Source: Bdellovibrionales bacterium (GTDB lineage Bacteria > Bdellovibrionota > Bdellovibrionia > Bdellovibrionales > UBA1609). Taken from it: a DNA stretch of 64,000 nucleotides. The first letter of the stretch is position 1, and every line of letters begins with the position of its first letter. Of the stretch, positions 27,079 to 37,708 are shown piece by piece. The translations under genes were made by a program, and so were the position numbers. The DNA lies in assembly GCA_016714165.1 (NCBI GenBank), contig JADJNU010000002.1:1054001-1118000 (forward strand), given 5' to 3'. The notes under the pieces were generated by a model. It was not told where the DNA came from. It worked only from the letters and a program-made list of their open reading frames with translations, and did no database searches.

Positions 27079-28647
27079 CTATTTACTTAATCCGTTCGTT
27101 AAATGACGCGTAACAGATTCCCGCAAGCTCTCCTTATCTGAAATACTCAGCTCATAACTCGTACGATTGGCTACGACATGATCAACACTCGCCTTCGACC
27201 ACCGAAGAAAATCTCCGGGGAACAACCCCATCCAAAAAATCAAAATAACTAGAGGCGCCATCACCAAGATCTCTCGAGAATTGAGGTCCAATCCATGCTT
27301 TTCATGTTCAACTACCAATGTTCCCTTTTCTCCATAAAAGATGCGCTTAAACATCCAGAGCATATATGCAGCGCCAAGCACAACTCCCGCCACGGCAAAA
27401 TATGCATAGGGCCGTGCTCCCAGAAAAGCCCCCATCAAAATGTAGAATTCTCCCACAAACCCGTTTGTCATCGGCACTGCAATGCTCGAGAGAGTCACTA
27501 TGAAAAAAATAATGGTAAAAATTGGTGCGGCCGAAGCCAATCCCCCATACTTCGTGATCTCACGACTATGAGTCCTCTCATAAATCATTCCTACAAGCAA
27601 AAACAAGGCCCCCGTGCTAATTCCATGATTGAGCATCTGATACACGCCACCGTTAACCCCGTAAATATTAAAAGAAAAAAGTCCCAAAACTATGTATCCC
27701 ATGTGAGAAACGGATGAATAGGCGACCAATTTTTTCACATCGGGCTGAACCATTGCCACCAGGGCACCATATATAATTCCAACAACGCCAATTAACAGAA
27801 AAATCCAGGAGTAGTACTCGGAAGCTTGAGGAAACATGGGAATCGAGAAACGCAAAAGACCATAAGTTCCCATTTTTAACATCACACCGGCTAAAATTAC
27901 GGAACCCGGAGTCGGGGCCTCCACGTGCGCATCAGGTAACCAGGTATGGAAAGGAAAGAGAGGAACCTTAATCGCAAATGCCAGAGAAAATGCCAAAAAA
28001 AGTAAGGTCTGTGTTGATAAAATCTCCCCGGCCACGAACGGTATCTTCAATTTATAAAAATCAACAAGACTCGCCGAAATTACCCCCAGTTGATCCTGGG
28101 CATAAAACATCATGGCTATGATCCCAAGAAGCATGAATAGAGACCCTACCATCGTGTAAATAAAAAACTTAAGGGTCGCGTAAATGCGTCTCTGCCCTCC
28201 CCAAATGCCTATCATAAAATACATTGGCACGAGAGAAAGCTCAAAAAAAGTGTAAAACAGGATCGCATCCATCGCGACAAAGGTTCCTAACATCGTTGTC
28301 TCAAGTAACAACATCGCCACCAAAAAACCACGAATCTTCTTCTCTATTGCCGTCCAGCTACCCAAAATCGTCAACGGGGTCAGAAATGTTGTGAGCATAA
28401 AAAGCCAAAAGGAAATTCCATCCAAACCAACGAAATAGGAGACTCCTACAGAGGGAATCCAGCGATACTGCTCAATCAATTGTAAACCAGATTGAGAGGG
28501 ATCAAATTTAAAAAACAGAATGAGACTTAGAACAAATTCAACCGTCGCAAAACTCAGAGCCAAAGGCCTCAATATCTTTTCATTTGGAGTAAACCAAAGT
28601 ACGCCAGCCATTAACAGAGGAAAGAAAATCAAAGTCGTCAAAAACAT
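27079..28647 (-). CDS. nuoM: NADH-quinone oxidoreductase subunit M
   Basis: Antiporter-like membrane subunit of complex I. The 522 residues carry the family core FAIKVPLFPFHTWLPDAHVEAPTPGSVILAGV-type segment near residue 225 (its Lys and Asp/Glu belong to the proton path) and KKLVAYSSVSHMGYIVLG near 310. The glutamate-containing FFELSLVPMYFMIG segment near 135 matches the essential Glu region of TM5. It sits 8 bases after nuoL and 16 before nuoN, so it is clearly in the same transcript. Confidence 0.96.
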   Translation of the reverse strand: MFLTTLIFFPLLMAGVLWFTPNEKILRPLALSFATVEFVLSLILFFKFDPSQSGLQLIEQYRWIPSVGVSYFVGLDGISFWLFMLTTFLTPLTILGSWTAIEKKIRGFLVAMLLLETTMLGTFVAMDAILFYTFFELSLVPMYFMIGIWGGQRRIYATLKFFIYTMVGSLFMLLGIIAMMFYAQDQLGVISASLVDFYKLKIPFVAGEILSTQTLLFLAFSLAFAIKVPLFPFHTWLPDAHVEAPTPGSVILAGVMLKMGTYGLLRFSIPMFPQASEYYSWIFLLIGVVGIIYGALVAMVQPDVKKLVAYSSVSHMGYIVLGLFSFNIYGVNGGVYQMLNHGISTGALFLLVGMIYERTHSREITKYGGLASAAPIFTIIFFIVTLSSIAVPMTNGFVGEFYILMGAFLGARPYAYFAVAGVVLGAAYMLWMFKRIFYGEKGTLVVEHEKHGLDLNSREILVMAPLVILIFWMGLFPGDFLRWSKASVDHVVANRTSYELSISDKESLRESVTRHLTNGLSK

Positions 28648-28655
28648 GAATCACC

Positions 28656-30587
28656 TCAAAGGGAATAAATCATCAAAGAGATCAGTCCTATCGCAATAAA
28701 AAGGGCATATTGTTGGAGGTTCCCACTTTGAAGGGAGCGAATCCCCCTTCCTGCGCTATTTATAAAATCAGAAACCCAATAGGTTACTTGATCAATAAAT
28801 CTGACATCAATGTAAACCCAAAGACCCTTGCTCAAATTCACGAGCGGATTGACGAGTTTGCCAAAGTAAATTTCGTCGATCCAGTACTTACCTTCGACAA
28901 TTCTATAAACAGGGCCAATTTTTCTCGTGATTCTAGCAGTCCGATCAGGATTCAATATATAAGTATCATATGAGAACCACGCCGCCAAACCAGCAATGCC
29001 CACCGAAACTCCCATTAAAGACCACTCTAAGATTGCACTTCCGTGGGCTTCGCCAGGTAGCTTAGCTAGAACAGGCTCGAGCCATTCTGAAAGCAAATGA
29101 CCCGGATGCCCTGGCAAAATAGCGGATATTACGTGAGGTATTCCTATCCATCCACCGAAGACTGAAAAAAGAGCCAGGACAATCAATGGCAATGTCATCG
29201 AAGGAGGAGATTCGTGGGGATGACTTTCAGACGAAAATCGAGGTTTTCCCCAAAAAACAAATGCCATTAATCTCGTCATGTAAAATGCAGTCGCGGCCGC
29301 AGTCAAGGCCCCCACAATCCAGAACAGAGGACCTACTTTTGGGAGGTTGAATGCATGCCAAAGGATCTCATCCTTGCTAAAAAAGCCCGCAAAGGGAGGA
29401 AGCCCTATAATTGCGACCCACCCGATCATAAAGGTCCAATATGTGATCGGCATGTATCGCTTAAGTCCACCCATTTTCCGAACGTCCTGCTCGTGGTGCA
29501 TAGCATGTATGACACTCCCCGAACCTAAAAACATCAAAGCTTTAAAAAAAGCATGGGTCATCAAATGAAACATGGCAGGCATGAAGGCACCGACACCCAC
29601 GGCCAAAACCATGTACCCCAACTGAGAAACAGTCGAATAAGCCAAAATCTTCTTGATATCCCATTGAGTCATACCAATTGTCGCAGCCAACAATGCTGTC
29701 ATGGCGCCAACTATAGCCACAACCATCATGGCTTGAGGAGCCAGGACAAACACCGCACTTAACCTCACCATCATGTACACACCGGCAGTTACCATTGTGG
29801 CAGCATGAATCAATGCTGAAACAGGCGTGGGACCGGCCATAGCATCAGGAAGCCAAACATAAAGCGGTATTTGAGCCGACTTCCCTGTGGCACCAATGAA
29901 AAGAAACAAACAAGCAAGGGTAATGGGCCCAGACCAGCCAGTTTCAGCAGTTGCCGGCAATAGGTGATTCAACTGAGAAAATTCAACTGAGCCAAACGTC
30001 GCAAAGAGAAGAAATATTCCCAGTAAAAATCCGGCGTCTCCAATTCGGTTTGTAATAAAGGCCTTCATCCCGGCCGCTGATTTCTCTTTGTCTGTAAACC
30101 AAAAGCCAATCAGAAGATACGAACAGAGGCCAACTCCTTCCCATCCAACGAACATCACCATCAAGTTATCGCCCAGTACCAAAAGCAACATATTAAAAAG
30201 AAACAAGTTAAGATAAGCGAAGTACCTGGATGGCCTATCATCTTCAGACATATAACCCACGCTAAATATATGAATTAGCGAGCCAACCCCAGTGATAACC
30301 AAAATCATGATCGCACTGATCTGATCGATTAAAAAAGCCGCATTGACTTTGAATTCGCCAACGGCCATCCATTCAAAAAAATGGACCCTCAAAAATCGCC
30401 CTTCCCCAGCTGGCATTTGCATCAGCAAGGAAACGAGCAAGGCCGAACTAAGAAAAGAAATGATTGCTGCTCCGCTCGCAATAGAGCCCGCCAACACACA
30501 GTTTTGATTTCGAAATCTTAAGCCATTAAACAAAAAACCAATCAGGGGCGCTGCTAACAGTATTGCAAACAATATCTGAATCACCAT
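28656..30587 (-). CDS. nuoL: NADH-quinone oxidoreductase subunit L
   Basis: Distal antiporter-like subunit of complex I, with the long lateral helix at its C-terminus. 643 residues, normal for NuoL. Core motifs are FVGWEGVGLCSYLLIGFWF near residue 145 (TM5 Glu), SAQIPLYVWLPDAMAGPTPVSALIHAATMV near 235, and KKILAYSTVSQLGYM near 310. The C-terminal part contains the amphipathic helix region and a last membrane anchor (YALFIAIGLISLMIYSL). It follows nuoK by 10 bases. Confidence 0.96.
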   Translation of the reverse strand: MVIQILFAILLAAPLIGFLFNGLRFRNQNCVLAGSIASGAAIISFLSSALLVSLLMQMPAGEGRFLRVHFFEWMAVGEFKVNAAFLIDQISAIMILVITGVGSLIHIFSVGYMSEDDRPSRYFAYLNLFLFNMLLLVLGDNLMVMFVGWEGVGLCSYLLIGFWFTDKEKSAAGMKAFITNRIGDAGFLLGIFLLFATFGSVEFSQLNHLLPATAETGWSGPITLACLFLFIGATGKSAQIPLYVWLPDAMAGPTPVSALIHAATMVTAGVYMMVRLSAVFVLAPQAMMVVAIVGAMTALLAATIGMTQWDIKKILAYSTVSQLGYMVLAVGVGAFMPAMFHLMTHAFFKALMFLGSGSVIHAMHHEQDVRKMGGLKRYMPITYWTFMIGWVAIIGLPPFAGFFSKDEILWHAFNLPKVGPLFWIVGALTAAATAFYMTRLMAFVFWGKPRFSSESHPHESPPSMTLPLIVLALFSVFGGWIGIPHVISAILPGHPGHLLSEWLEPVLAKLPGEAHGSAILEWSLMGVSVGIAGLAAWFSYDTYILNPDRTARITRKIGPVYRIVEGKYWIDEIYFGKLVNPLVNLSKGLWVYIDVRFIDQVTYWVSDFINSAGRGIRSLQSGNLQQYALFIAIGLISLMIYSL

Positions 30588-30597
30588 TTTTTCGGCC

Positions 30598-30924
30598 TTA
30601 ACCTTTCAATTGTTCAAACGACTTAATGTCCACTTTTTTGAATTGCTTAAAAACCGTCACCGCAAGTGCCAAGCCGACTCCCGCCTCTGCTGCGGCCACT
30701 GTCATAACAAAAAAAACCATCAATTGACCGTGAATATCACCCATATGGTGGCCAAAAGCCACAAAAGCAATATTCACGCCGTTCAACATCAATTCCACTC
30801 CCATCAATATAACGATAACGTTTCTTCTCATCAAAACGGCAATCACACCCATGGTGAAGACCAAGCCAGACAATGCGAGATAGTGATTTAATCCAACATA
30901 TTTAAATGCCTCAAGTGCGTGCAT
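30598..30924 (-). CDS. nuoK: NADH-quinone oxidoreductase subunit K
   Basis: Small three-helix subunit of the complex I membrane arm (108 residues). The conserved acidic residues in the helices are visible in VILMGVELMLNGVNIAFVAF (Glu near residue 44) and AAAEAGVGLALAV (Glu near 80). The start overlaps the nuoJ stop by 14 bases, and an AAGGGGGG ribosome site lies just before the ATG. This arrangement, nuoJ then nuoK with overlap, is standard. Confidence 0.95.
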   Translation of the reverse strand: MHALEAFKYVGLNHYLALSGLVFTMGVIAVLMRRNVIVILMGVELMLNGVNIAFVAFGHHMGDIHGQLMVFFVMTVAAAEAGVGLALAVTVFKQFKKVDIKSFEQLKG

Positions 30925-31446
30925 GAGTGCCCCCCTTGCTGCGTGACACTGCCACTACTCCCACAGCAATCAGAAGCAGCAGCACTCCAAGAATCTCAAA
31001 TTCTAACAGATACTCCGAAAATAGTATTTGGGTCAGTTGTTTCATTTCTAATGAATAACCCGATGCCGTCGCCGAAGAAGAACTCGATGGAACTTTCATC
31101 ATCTCTGTAGAGCGCTCTGCCGCCCCAAATACCAAACCCAATATGGCTCCGGCGCTTGTGAGTTTCAAAAACCCAGAGAAGATTCCACGCGAGAAGGCCA
31201 TCACCTCCCTTTTTAGATCAAATAACATCAGCACCATCACAAAAGGACCATCACCGCTCCGGCGTACACAATCAATTGAACACCAGCAATGAAATAGGCC
31301 TCCAAAAGATAAAAGATTCCAGAAATAGCAACCATCGCCATAACGAGAAACAGTGAAGAGTAGATCGGATTGGCCACGACCACCATCAGAAATGCACTCA
31401 ACACAATGATCCCAGACAATACATAAAACAGTATGCTGTTCTCCAT
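30911..31446 (-). CDS. nuoJ: NADH-quinone oxidoreductase subunit J, frameshifted
   Basis: Five-helix membrane subunit of complex I. As read it is broken: the N-terminal frame (start ATG 31446, MENSILFYVLSGIIVLSAFL) runs into a stop at 31237 after YAGAVMVLL, and the C-terminal frame resumes as MVLMLFDLKRE through to 30911. The normal NuoJ sequence here is GAVMVLFVMVLMLFDL, which is restored by one extra base in the A4 run at 31241-31244 (T4 on the coding strand). The restored product would be about 178 residues. The start is 2 bases after the nuoH stop codon. Because complex I does not work without NuoJ, an assembly error is likely. Confidence 0.9.
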
Positions 31447-31448
31447 AT

Positions 31449-32609
31449 TTACACCCACTTCGTTCGCAAAACTAATACGACCACAGCCGTCACAATCGTG
31501 TTGGCTAAAGCCCACGGAAGCATTGTTTTCCATCCTAAATCCATTAATTGATCGTATCTAAATCTCGGCAATGACCACCGAACCCAAATGAAAACCCAGA
31601 GAAAAAACAAAACTTTAACAAGAAACACCACATGAAGAACAAGTGCCGTTAACAAACTGGACAAGGTAACTGAAGATCCAAATCCAATCAGCAAATCTTG
31701 AATCTGCTTCGGCTCTACCAAGGGAATATTATAGCCACCTAAAAAAAATGTCACCATGAGCGCTGATGCAACCAACATGTGACCATATTCACCAATATAA
31801 AACATGAGCATCTTCAGCCCCCCATACTCAGTATGGTAACCGGCAACCAATTCAGATTCCGCTTCGGGAAGATCAAATGGAAGTCGGTTCGTTTCAGCGA
31901 ACATGGCCGCAAAAAAAATGAGAGCTCCCAAGGGCTGAAAAAATATCCCCCAATTGGGCAGATAGGAAAAAACAATAGGCTCTCCAAACGCAGAAAAGGT
32001 CAAGGGCCCTTGCTGGGCGAGAACAATTTCAGAAAAGGAAAAAGTATTGTAGATTAAAAGACTTCCCACTAGGGACAATCCAAGCGCCAGCTCATAACTA
32101 ATCACTTGAGCCGTAGCACGAAGAGCCCCAAAAAGAGAATATTTGCTGTTCGAACTCCAACCCGCCAAAAGCAAAGAATAACTACCCAAAGAAGAAATCC
32201 CAAGTACAAAAACAATGCCTATTCCGATTTCAAATCCCTGAGACACGAAGTTATAGGGCCCCCAGGTTTTGCCGAAAGACTCAAAAGCTTCAATTTGAAA
32301 AGGCGCTGAAAGAGGAATCGAACTGAAGGCCAGAGCTCCAGGGATCAACGCCAAAATGGGGGCAGCGTAAAACAACCAGGGGCTTGTTTTATCTGGAACG
32401 AATTCCTCCTTAAAGAGAAACTTCACAGCGTCAGCAAGGAGCTGCGTTAATCCCAGCGGTCCGACTCGATTGGGTCCAAATCGATTTTGGATAAAGGCAG
32501 ATCCACGCCGCTCTATCCACACCAACACCGGCACAAGCTGAACCATCATAAGAAAGATAAAAAGTAATTTGATAATGTTAACAGAGATCTCAAATAAATC
32601 ATGACCCAT
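31449..32609 (-). CDS. nuoH: NADH-quinone oxidoreductase subunit H
   Basis: Membrane subunit that forms the quinone chamber where the two arms of complex I meet. Conserved motifs: [23 protein letters not shown] near residue 30 and [25 protein letters not shown] near 240, which holds the loop acidic residues. The ATG at 32609 (MGHDLFEIS) is 2 bases after the nuoA stop and has GGAG/GGGAA upstream; an in-frame GTG at 32621 would overlap nuoA by 10 bases. About 386 residues; family members often span 320-420. Confidence 0.95.
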   Translation of the reverse strand: MGHDLFEISVNIIKLLFIFLMMVQLVPVLVWIERRGSAFIQNRFGPNRVGPLGLTQLLADAVKFLFKEEFVPDKTSPWLFYAAPILALIPGALAFSSIPLSAPFQIEAFESFGKTWGPYNFVSQGFEIGIGIVFVLGISSLGSYSLLLAGWSSNSKYSLFGALRATAQVISYELALGLSLVGSLLIYNTFSFSEIVLAQQGPLTFSAFGEPIVFSYLPNWGIFFQPLGALIFFAAMFAETNRLPFDLPEAESELVAGYHTEYGGLKMLMFYIGEYGHMLVASALMVTFFLGGYNIPLVEPKQIQDLLIGFGSSVTLSSLLTALVLHVVFLVKVLFFLWVFIWVRWSLPRFRYDQLMDLGWKTMLPWALANTIVTAVVVLVLRTKWV

Positions 32610-32611
32610 AC

Positions 32612-32983
32612 TTATTCCCACTCCAAAGCCTTAGATCTAATCTCCCAAACCAGGCCGAAAATGAAAATGGCTAAAAATATCGCCATCGCAATAAAAATGT
32701 AATTCCCATGTCCAGAGGAAATAAAATCACCATAGGCTACGGCCCACGGATACATAAAAATAATCTCAATATCGAATAAAATGAACAAAATCGCCGTAAG
32801 ATAATATTTGACTGGAATTTTTGTATCTTCCCTTATATCCCCTTCTAAACCACACTCGTAAGGTCGCCTCTTCATTGTAGATTGAATAGAACGGGGTCCG
32901 AGAAGAGAGGAGACCATGACCAAGGCAGCACCAAAAAGTGCAACAAAAACACCTAAAAATAAAACCGAAACCAAAGGTGACAT
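32612..32983 (-). CDS. nuoA: NADH-quinone oxidoreductase subunit A
   Basis: Three-helix membrane subunit near the quinone site (123 residues). The diagnostic loop KRRPYECGLEG lies near residue 38, and the second helix starts with KYYLTAILFILFDIEIIFMYPWA, both characteristic of NuoA. It is the first gene of the operon, with a promoter-like element 47 bases upstream. The next gene is nuoH, so the genes that normally follow nuoA (nuoB, C, D) are missing here. Confidence 0.96.
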   Translation of the reverse strand: MSPLVSVLFLGVFVALFGAALVMVSSLLGPRSIQSTMKRRPYECGLEGDIREDTKIPVKYYLTAILFILFDIEIIFMYPWAVAYGDFISSGHGNYIFIAMAIFLAIFIFGLVWEIRSKALEWE

Positions 32984-33029
32984 TTAATTTCTCCGAGTCA
33001 ATGAAGTGACAAAAGAGGATGTGTCTTTA

Positions 33030-33058
33030 TATATACAGACTGCGCCAAAAGAGTCCAA
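33030..33058 (-). promoter_or_regulatory. Sigma-70-type promoter of the nuo operon
   Basis: On the minus strand TTGGAC (33058-33053), a 17-base spacer, then TATATA (33035-33030). The -35 box matches 5/6 and the -10 box 4/6 with ideal spacing. The expected transcript would start near 33023, about 40 bases before nuoA. The gap to the divergent mfd (33189) holds no gene. Confidence 0.55.
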
Positions 33059-33188
33059 GAAAATTGAATGGAATCAAGAAGATATCGTTTGTAGGAAAAA
33101 TCCTCAAAACCCGCTGCTCAAGAGACGATGGAGCATGGCGCAATAGTGGAGTATAGCCTTAGGGAGCGATCAAACCACAGAAGGAAAT

Positions 33189-36100
33189 ATGGATATTAAA
33201 GGAACTGCAAGGGATTCAATGTTCAGCAATCCGAGCTCCCTAGAGCTAAAACTCATAAAACTAATTTCTGAGCGACTTTTGAGGTTACCAGATAACAAAG
33301 TAAGGGTGATAGGCACGTCTTCCTATTCACTCGCGTCGGCTCTCGCAACAAGTGACACCCCTTGGGACCAACAAAGAGCTCGCCTCTTGCTCGTTCCATC
33401 GGACGCTGAGCTTCGGCCGCTCACCGAATGCCTCAATTTCTTTGCCCCGGACCGTAAGATCATGGAGCTGCCCAGCTTTGATGTGAACCCCTATTCGGGC
33501 TTATATCCCAATCCGCGACTTGCCGCGGCTAGAGTGCGCTGGCTTTATGAAGCCCAGAACGCAAAACCTGGACAGGTATTCATTGCCTCTATGGCTGGCC
33601 TCCTGCAAAAGACGATTCCTTTCTCCCTCCTTGCTCGGGCAAGCCTCAGAATTTCCAAGGGTCAAACCTTGAATAGCAACTTTTTCAAGACATTGGAGAG
33701 CTTGGGATACCATGCCTGCAGCATTGTTGATGAGGTTGGTGGCTACTCCAGACGTGGGGGGATCGTGGATCTCTATTCCCCATCATCTGATCAACCCTTT
33801 CGGATCGAGTTGTTTGCTGATGAAATTGAGTCAATCCGGAATTTTGACCCGGAATCCCAAAGAAGTCAGAGCGATGAGATCAGCGAAATCATTGTTTTAC
33901 CCCCTCACGAAATTATTTACTCAGAGGATGATCTTCAGCAAACAATCGGTCGTTTCCGAAATATGACGGACGGACGCAAGCTTGATTCGGCCGATCTTGA
34001 TGCGATCTTGTATTCGCTCAGCCAACAGCAGTACTTTCCCGGAATTGAGTTTCTTCTTTCTCAATTTTACCCTCTTGCCGAGACCCCCCTTGACCATTTT
34101 TGTTCTCCCCTTACAATTATATCGCTTGATCCGCTGGAGATTTCTCGGTCCCAAGATATATATTGGGAATCACTAAAAGACGGATTTAAAAACTCCCCTG
34201 ACATGGCATTGCGTCCAAGCCCTGAAGATCTCTACTCGAGGTTGGAAGCCTTGAATTGGCCTGAGTCCAGATTTGAGATTGAATTCTCTCGAATCAACTT
34301 TGAGAATGACGACCAAAATCAACCTCAAGGCAGTTTAGCCCAAGATATTATTGAATACCCTGCTCCAGACATGGCTGAGTTTCGACAGCAGGCCGTTGCG
34401 CTGATCAGCAAGCCGAATGAACAAATCTCATACGTCAAAGATAAATTGTCTCATTTGAGAGATGAGGGATTTGCGGTATTCATCTGTACTCATTCTCATT
34501 CAAACGCAAGTCGCCTGAATGTTTTCCTGGAAAAGTGTGGTTTTGATTCTCAAACTATTGAAGAACGCAAGGTTTTTTGGGATGATCTTCGTTCAGAACA
34601 GAATCAAAATCGACGCTTCATTCATCTTCTTGTAGGCCCATGTCCTAAGACGATTAAGTCCAATCCGGACAAACTCATTTTTTTGAAAGACTCTGATTTT
34701 TGGGGGTCCAAACTTGGAAAGAGGGAATATCGAAAGGAAGGTACCTCACCCAGCGGGCCAATGCCATCACGTTTGGGGACATAAAGCCAGGCGACTTCAT
34801 TGTTCACAAACTCCATGGAGTTGGAGTTTACGAGGGTTTGAAAACCATGCCCATCCAGGGAGTTCAAAACGAGATGATTCACCTTCGATATAAGGACAAG
34901 GATAGTCTCTATTTACCTATCTATCGAATTGGACAAATCCAAAAGTATTCGGGGCCAACCAATCCTCTTTTTATCGATAAATTGGGTGGGACTGGCTGGG
35001 AAAAAACCAAAACAAAAGTCCGACACCATTTGCGTGATATTGCCCTTGAGCTTCTCCAACTATACGCAAAACGCGCGCAAATCAAAAGGCCTCCTTTTGC
35101 GTCTCCTGACAATGATTACTTTGCTTTCCAGAATGCGTTTCCTTATGAAGAAACGGAGGATCAATTGACTGCCATTCGAGAAATCGAAGGGGATCTCTAT
35201 AAGGATCAGCCAATGGATCGGTTGATTTGTGGGGATGTCGGGTTTGGCAAGACCGAGTTGGCAATGAGGGCCGCATTTTTAGCTGTTTCCAGTCACAAAC
35301 AAGTTGCCATAGTTGCTCCCACGACGGTTCTCACCTTTCAGCACACTCAAACTTTTCGAAGTCGCTTTCGGAATTGGCCAATCAATATCAAACCTCTCAA
35401 TCGCTTTGTTTCTAACAAAGAAACAAAGGAAACATTGACTGATCTGGCATCAGGTAAAATCGATATCATCATCGGCACTCATCGACTCCTAAGTAAGGAT
35501 GTCAAATTTCGAGAACTCGGCCTGATTATTTTGGATGAAGAACAAAAATTTGGGGTTAGGCACAAAGAGGCACTTCGCAAAATGAAGGCAAGTGTCGATA
35601 CGCTGGCCCTCTCTGCCACTCCAATCCCTCGAACTTTGAATATGAGCCTGATGGGAATACGGGACTTGAGTTTGCTCAGCACCCCACCGCTTGATCGCTT
35701 GCCGACGCGCACATTTGTCTGCAAGTTTGACAAAGAAACCATTCGCAAGGCGATTCTCGCGGAAGTCAGTCGTGGTGGACAAATATTCTTTATTCACAAT
35801 CGGATCCAAAGCATCTATGGCCTCTCCGACGAGCTTCGACAAATAGTGCCCGAGGTTCGTATGGCCGTCGCGCATGGCCAGATGGACGAAGATAATTTGG
35901 AGAAGACCATGGTTCGCTTTTTTAATCACGAGATTGATATGCTACTTTGCACGACGATCATTGAATCCGGAATGGACATTCCACGTGCGAACACAATGTT
36001 TATTGATCGAGCGGATCAATTTGGATTGAGTCAGCTTTATCAATTGCGGGGAAGAGTGGGACGAAGCAAAGAACGGGCCTATTGCTACCTCCTCATCCCG

Positions 36101-36784
36101 CCTCAGCGTCGACTTGATCCCGAGGCACAGGAACGATTGCGTGTGCTCCAAGAAAATACCTCCCTTGGCAGTGGAATAAAAATCGCGCACTACGACCTTG
36201 AACTTCGCGGCGCCGGTGATTTATTGGGGGAAGACCAGTCCGGACACATAAATGCTGTCGGATATGAATTTTATATGGAACTCATGGAGGATGCCATCAG
36301 GGCTGCCAAAGGAGAACCCGAAAAGGCAGACGAGATCGATCCTGAAATAAATCTGAGAATACCCGCTTTTATTCCGGACAAGTATATACCCGACATTCGG
36401 GTTCGCCTTTATTACTACAAGGCCCTAACCGATATTTCCAGCCCCGAAGACTTGGAAAGACTGGAAGATGAACTCCGCGATCAATTTGGCAAGCCACCAG
36501 ACGAAGTTCTTAATTTGCTTGGAGTCATGCTGATTCGCAAAATGTGTTGTGATCTGGGAATTCGCGATATTTCGGCTGGGCCAAAAAGACTTTCTCTTTC
36601 GTTTACTGACAATACACCATTACCTGTTGCCCGAGTTTTAGAATTAACCACGAGAGAAAATAGGAAGTTCAGTCTTACGCCAGATAGCCGATTGGTTATT
36701 AGAATGAATAATATTTCCTGGCCTGCGATTTGTGATGAACTCAATTTGCTCAGTGGGATGTGTCCTAAAAGAATCGTTCATTGA
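33189..36784 (+). CDS. mfd: Transcription-repair coupling factor Mfd, frameshifted
   Basis: Removes stalled RNA polymerase from damaged DNA and recruits the UvrABC nuclease. Two frames together cover the whole protein: 33189-34784 holds the UvrB-like N-terminal domains (GGYSRRGGIVDLYSP), and 34700-36784 holds the RNA-polymerase-interacting domain (GDFIVHKLHGVGVYEG), the RecG-like translocase with Walker A GDVGFGKTELAMRA, DEExK box LDEEQKFGVRHKE, the TRG motif region and the C-terminal domain. Inserting one base near 34737-34742 joins them as ...RKERYLTQRA..., giving about 1198 residues, the usual size. Ribosome site AGAAGGAAAT before the ATG. Probably a sequencing indel. Confidence 0.92.
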
Positions 36785-36798
36785 GTTGACCATTTGTC

Positions 36799-37647
36799 TC
36801 AGTATTCTGCTCGAATACCAGCCGTGGGGAAAAAATCTGTTTCGAAATCTGGATCCTTGGTTGCAGATGACGAAAGAAATTTTCGACCCTCTAGAAAGAG
36901 AAACGTGTTTTCAACCCCCGATTCCAAATAGAAATCAAGGGCTGCCTTAGGATCACACCAATTCAATTGAAAGAGAACTCCAATTCCTGCATAAAAGGCT
37001 GCTTGAGTAAAGCCGTTGAAGGAACTACTTGCCACTGATTCCGAATAATGAATCGTGTAGAGACCACCAGAGAGATACGGGACAAGGTATGGCTCAGACG
37101 ACAGACCATCAATGGCGAAAACTCCGCCCAATCGAATGGGGTAGATTTTGAGAGTCGAAGGCAGCTCCTCGACGTCAGACTCATTCTGATAGGCTCCAAG
37201 GCCGAGTTCTACGCCCAGTGATCCAAAATGAAAATTTCGCTTCCAAGAGAATGTCATTTCAATGAGCGGCAAATCGTCGCTTGAATAGATTGTGTCAAAG
37301 TTCTCCGAATAGAAATTTGGTTCATAATAATTTGGAACGAATTGGCTATAGGAAAGGCTAAATGTCTTTCCCCACTCACGACGTCGCTCTAGATAGGGAC
37401 GCAGCACAGCGCCTTCACCTCGGGTAGCTGAAATGAGCTGATTATGAGGCTCAACGATGATGAATCCGTCATTCAGATTTTCCTCTGAACTTGGGCGGCG
37501 ATTCTTGGCGATTCTGGAGGATTTTGAAGAGTTAGAACCAGGAGGGCTTTGGTCCATACCCATCGCATTTTCGTCAAATTCTGTCGAGAGAACACCGAGA
37601 AGTATTGCAATAAGAACTATGCGAATTGGTTGATCAATGCACTCCAT
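36799..37647 (-). CDS. Predicted outer-membrane beta-barrel protein
   Basis: About 282 residues. From the ATG at 37647 the N-terminus has a hydrophobic signal segment (IRIVLIAILLGVLS) and then a hydrophilic Ser/Asn-rich stretch to residue ~60. The remainder shows alternating hydrophobic/polar strands rich in Tyr, Phe and Gly (FSLSYSQFVPNYYEP, FGSLGVELGLGAYQ, PYLVPYLSGGLYTIHYS) and ends in a C-terminal Tyr (AGIRAEY), typical of barrel proteins inserted by BAM. I do not recognise a specific family. It is divergent from the glycoside hydrolase gene and convergent with mfd. Confidence 0.7.
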   Translation of the reverse strand: MECIDQPIRIVLIAILLGVLSTEFDENAMGMDQSPPGSNSSKSSRIAKNRRPSSEENLNDGFIIVEPHNQLISATRGEGAVLRPYLERRREWGKTFSLSYSQFVPNYYEPNFYSENFDTIYSSDDLPLIEMTFSWKRNFHFGSLGVELGLGAYQNESDVEELPSTLKIYPIRLGGVFAIDGLSSEPYLVPYLSGGLYTIHYSESVASSSFNGFTQAAFYAGIGVLFQLNWCDPKAALDFYLESGVENTFLFLEGRKFLSSSATKDPDFETDFFPTAGIRAEY

Positions 37648-37708
37648 CGTTAGAATCATAACTGAAAAGACCCTCTTTCTCCTGGGACAAATCTACCGAA
37701 GGTATTCT

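Noticed and set aside
35489..35929. Antisense reading frame of 146 residues
   Set aside because: Opposite the mfd helicase core, which is clearly coding; no independent ribosome site or motif.
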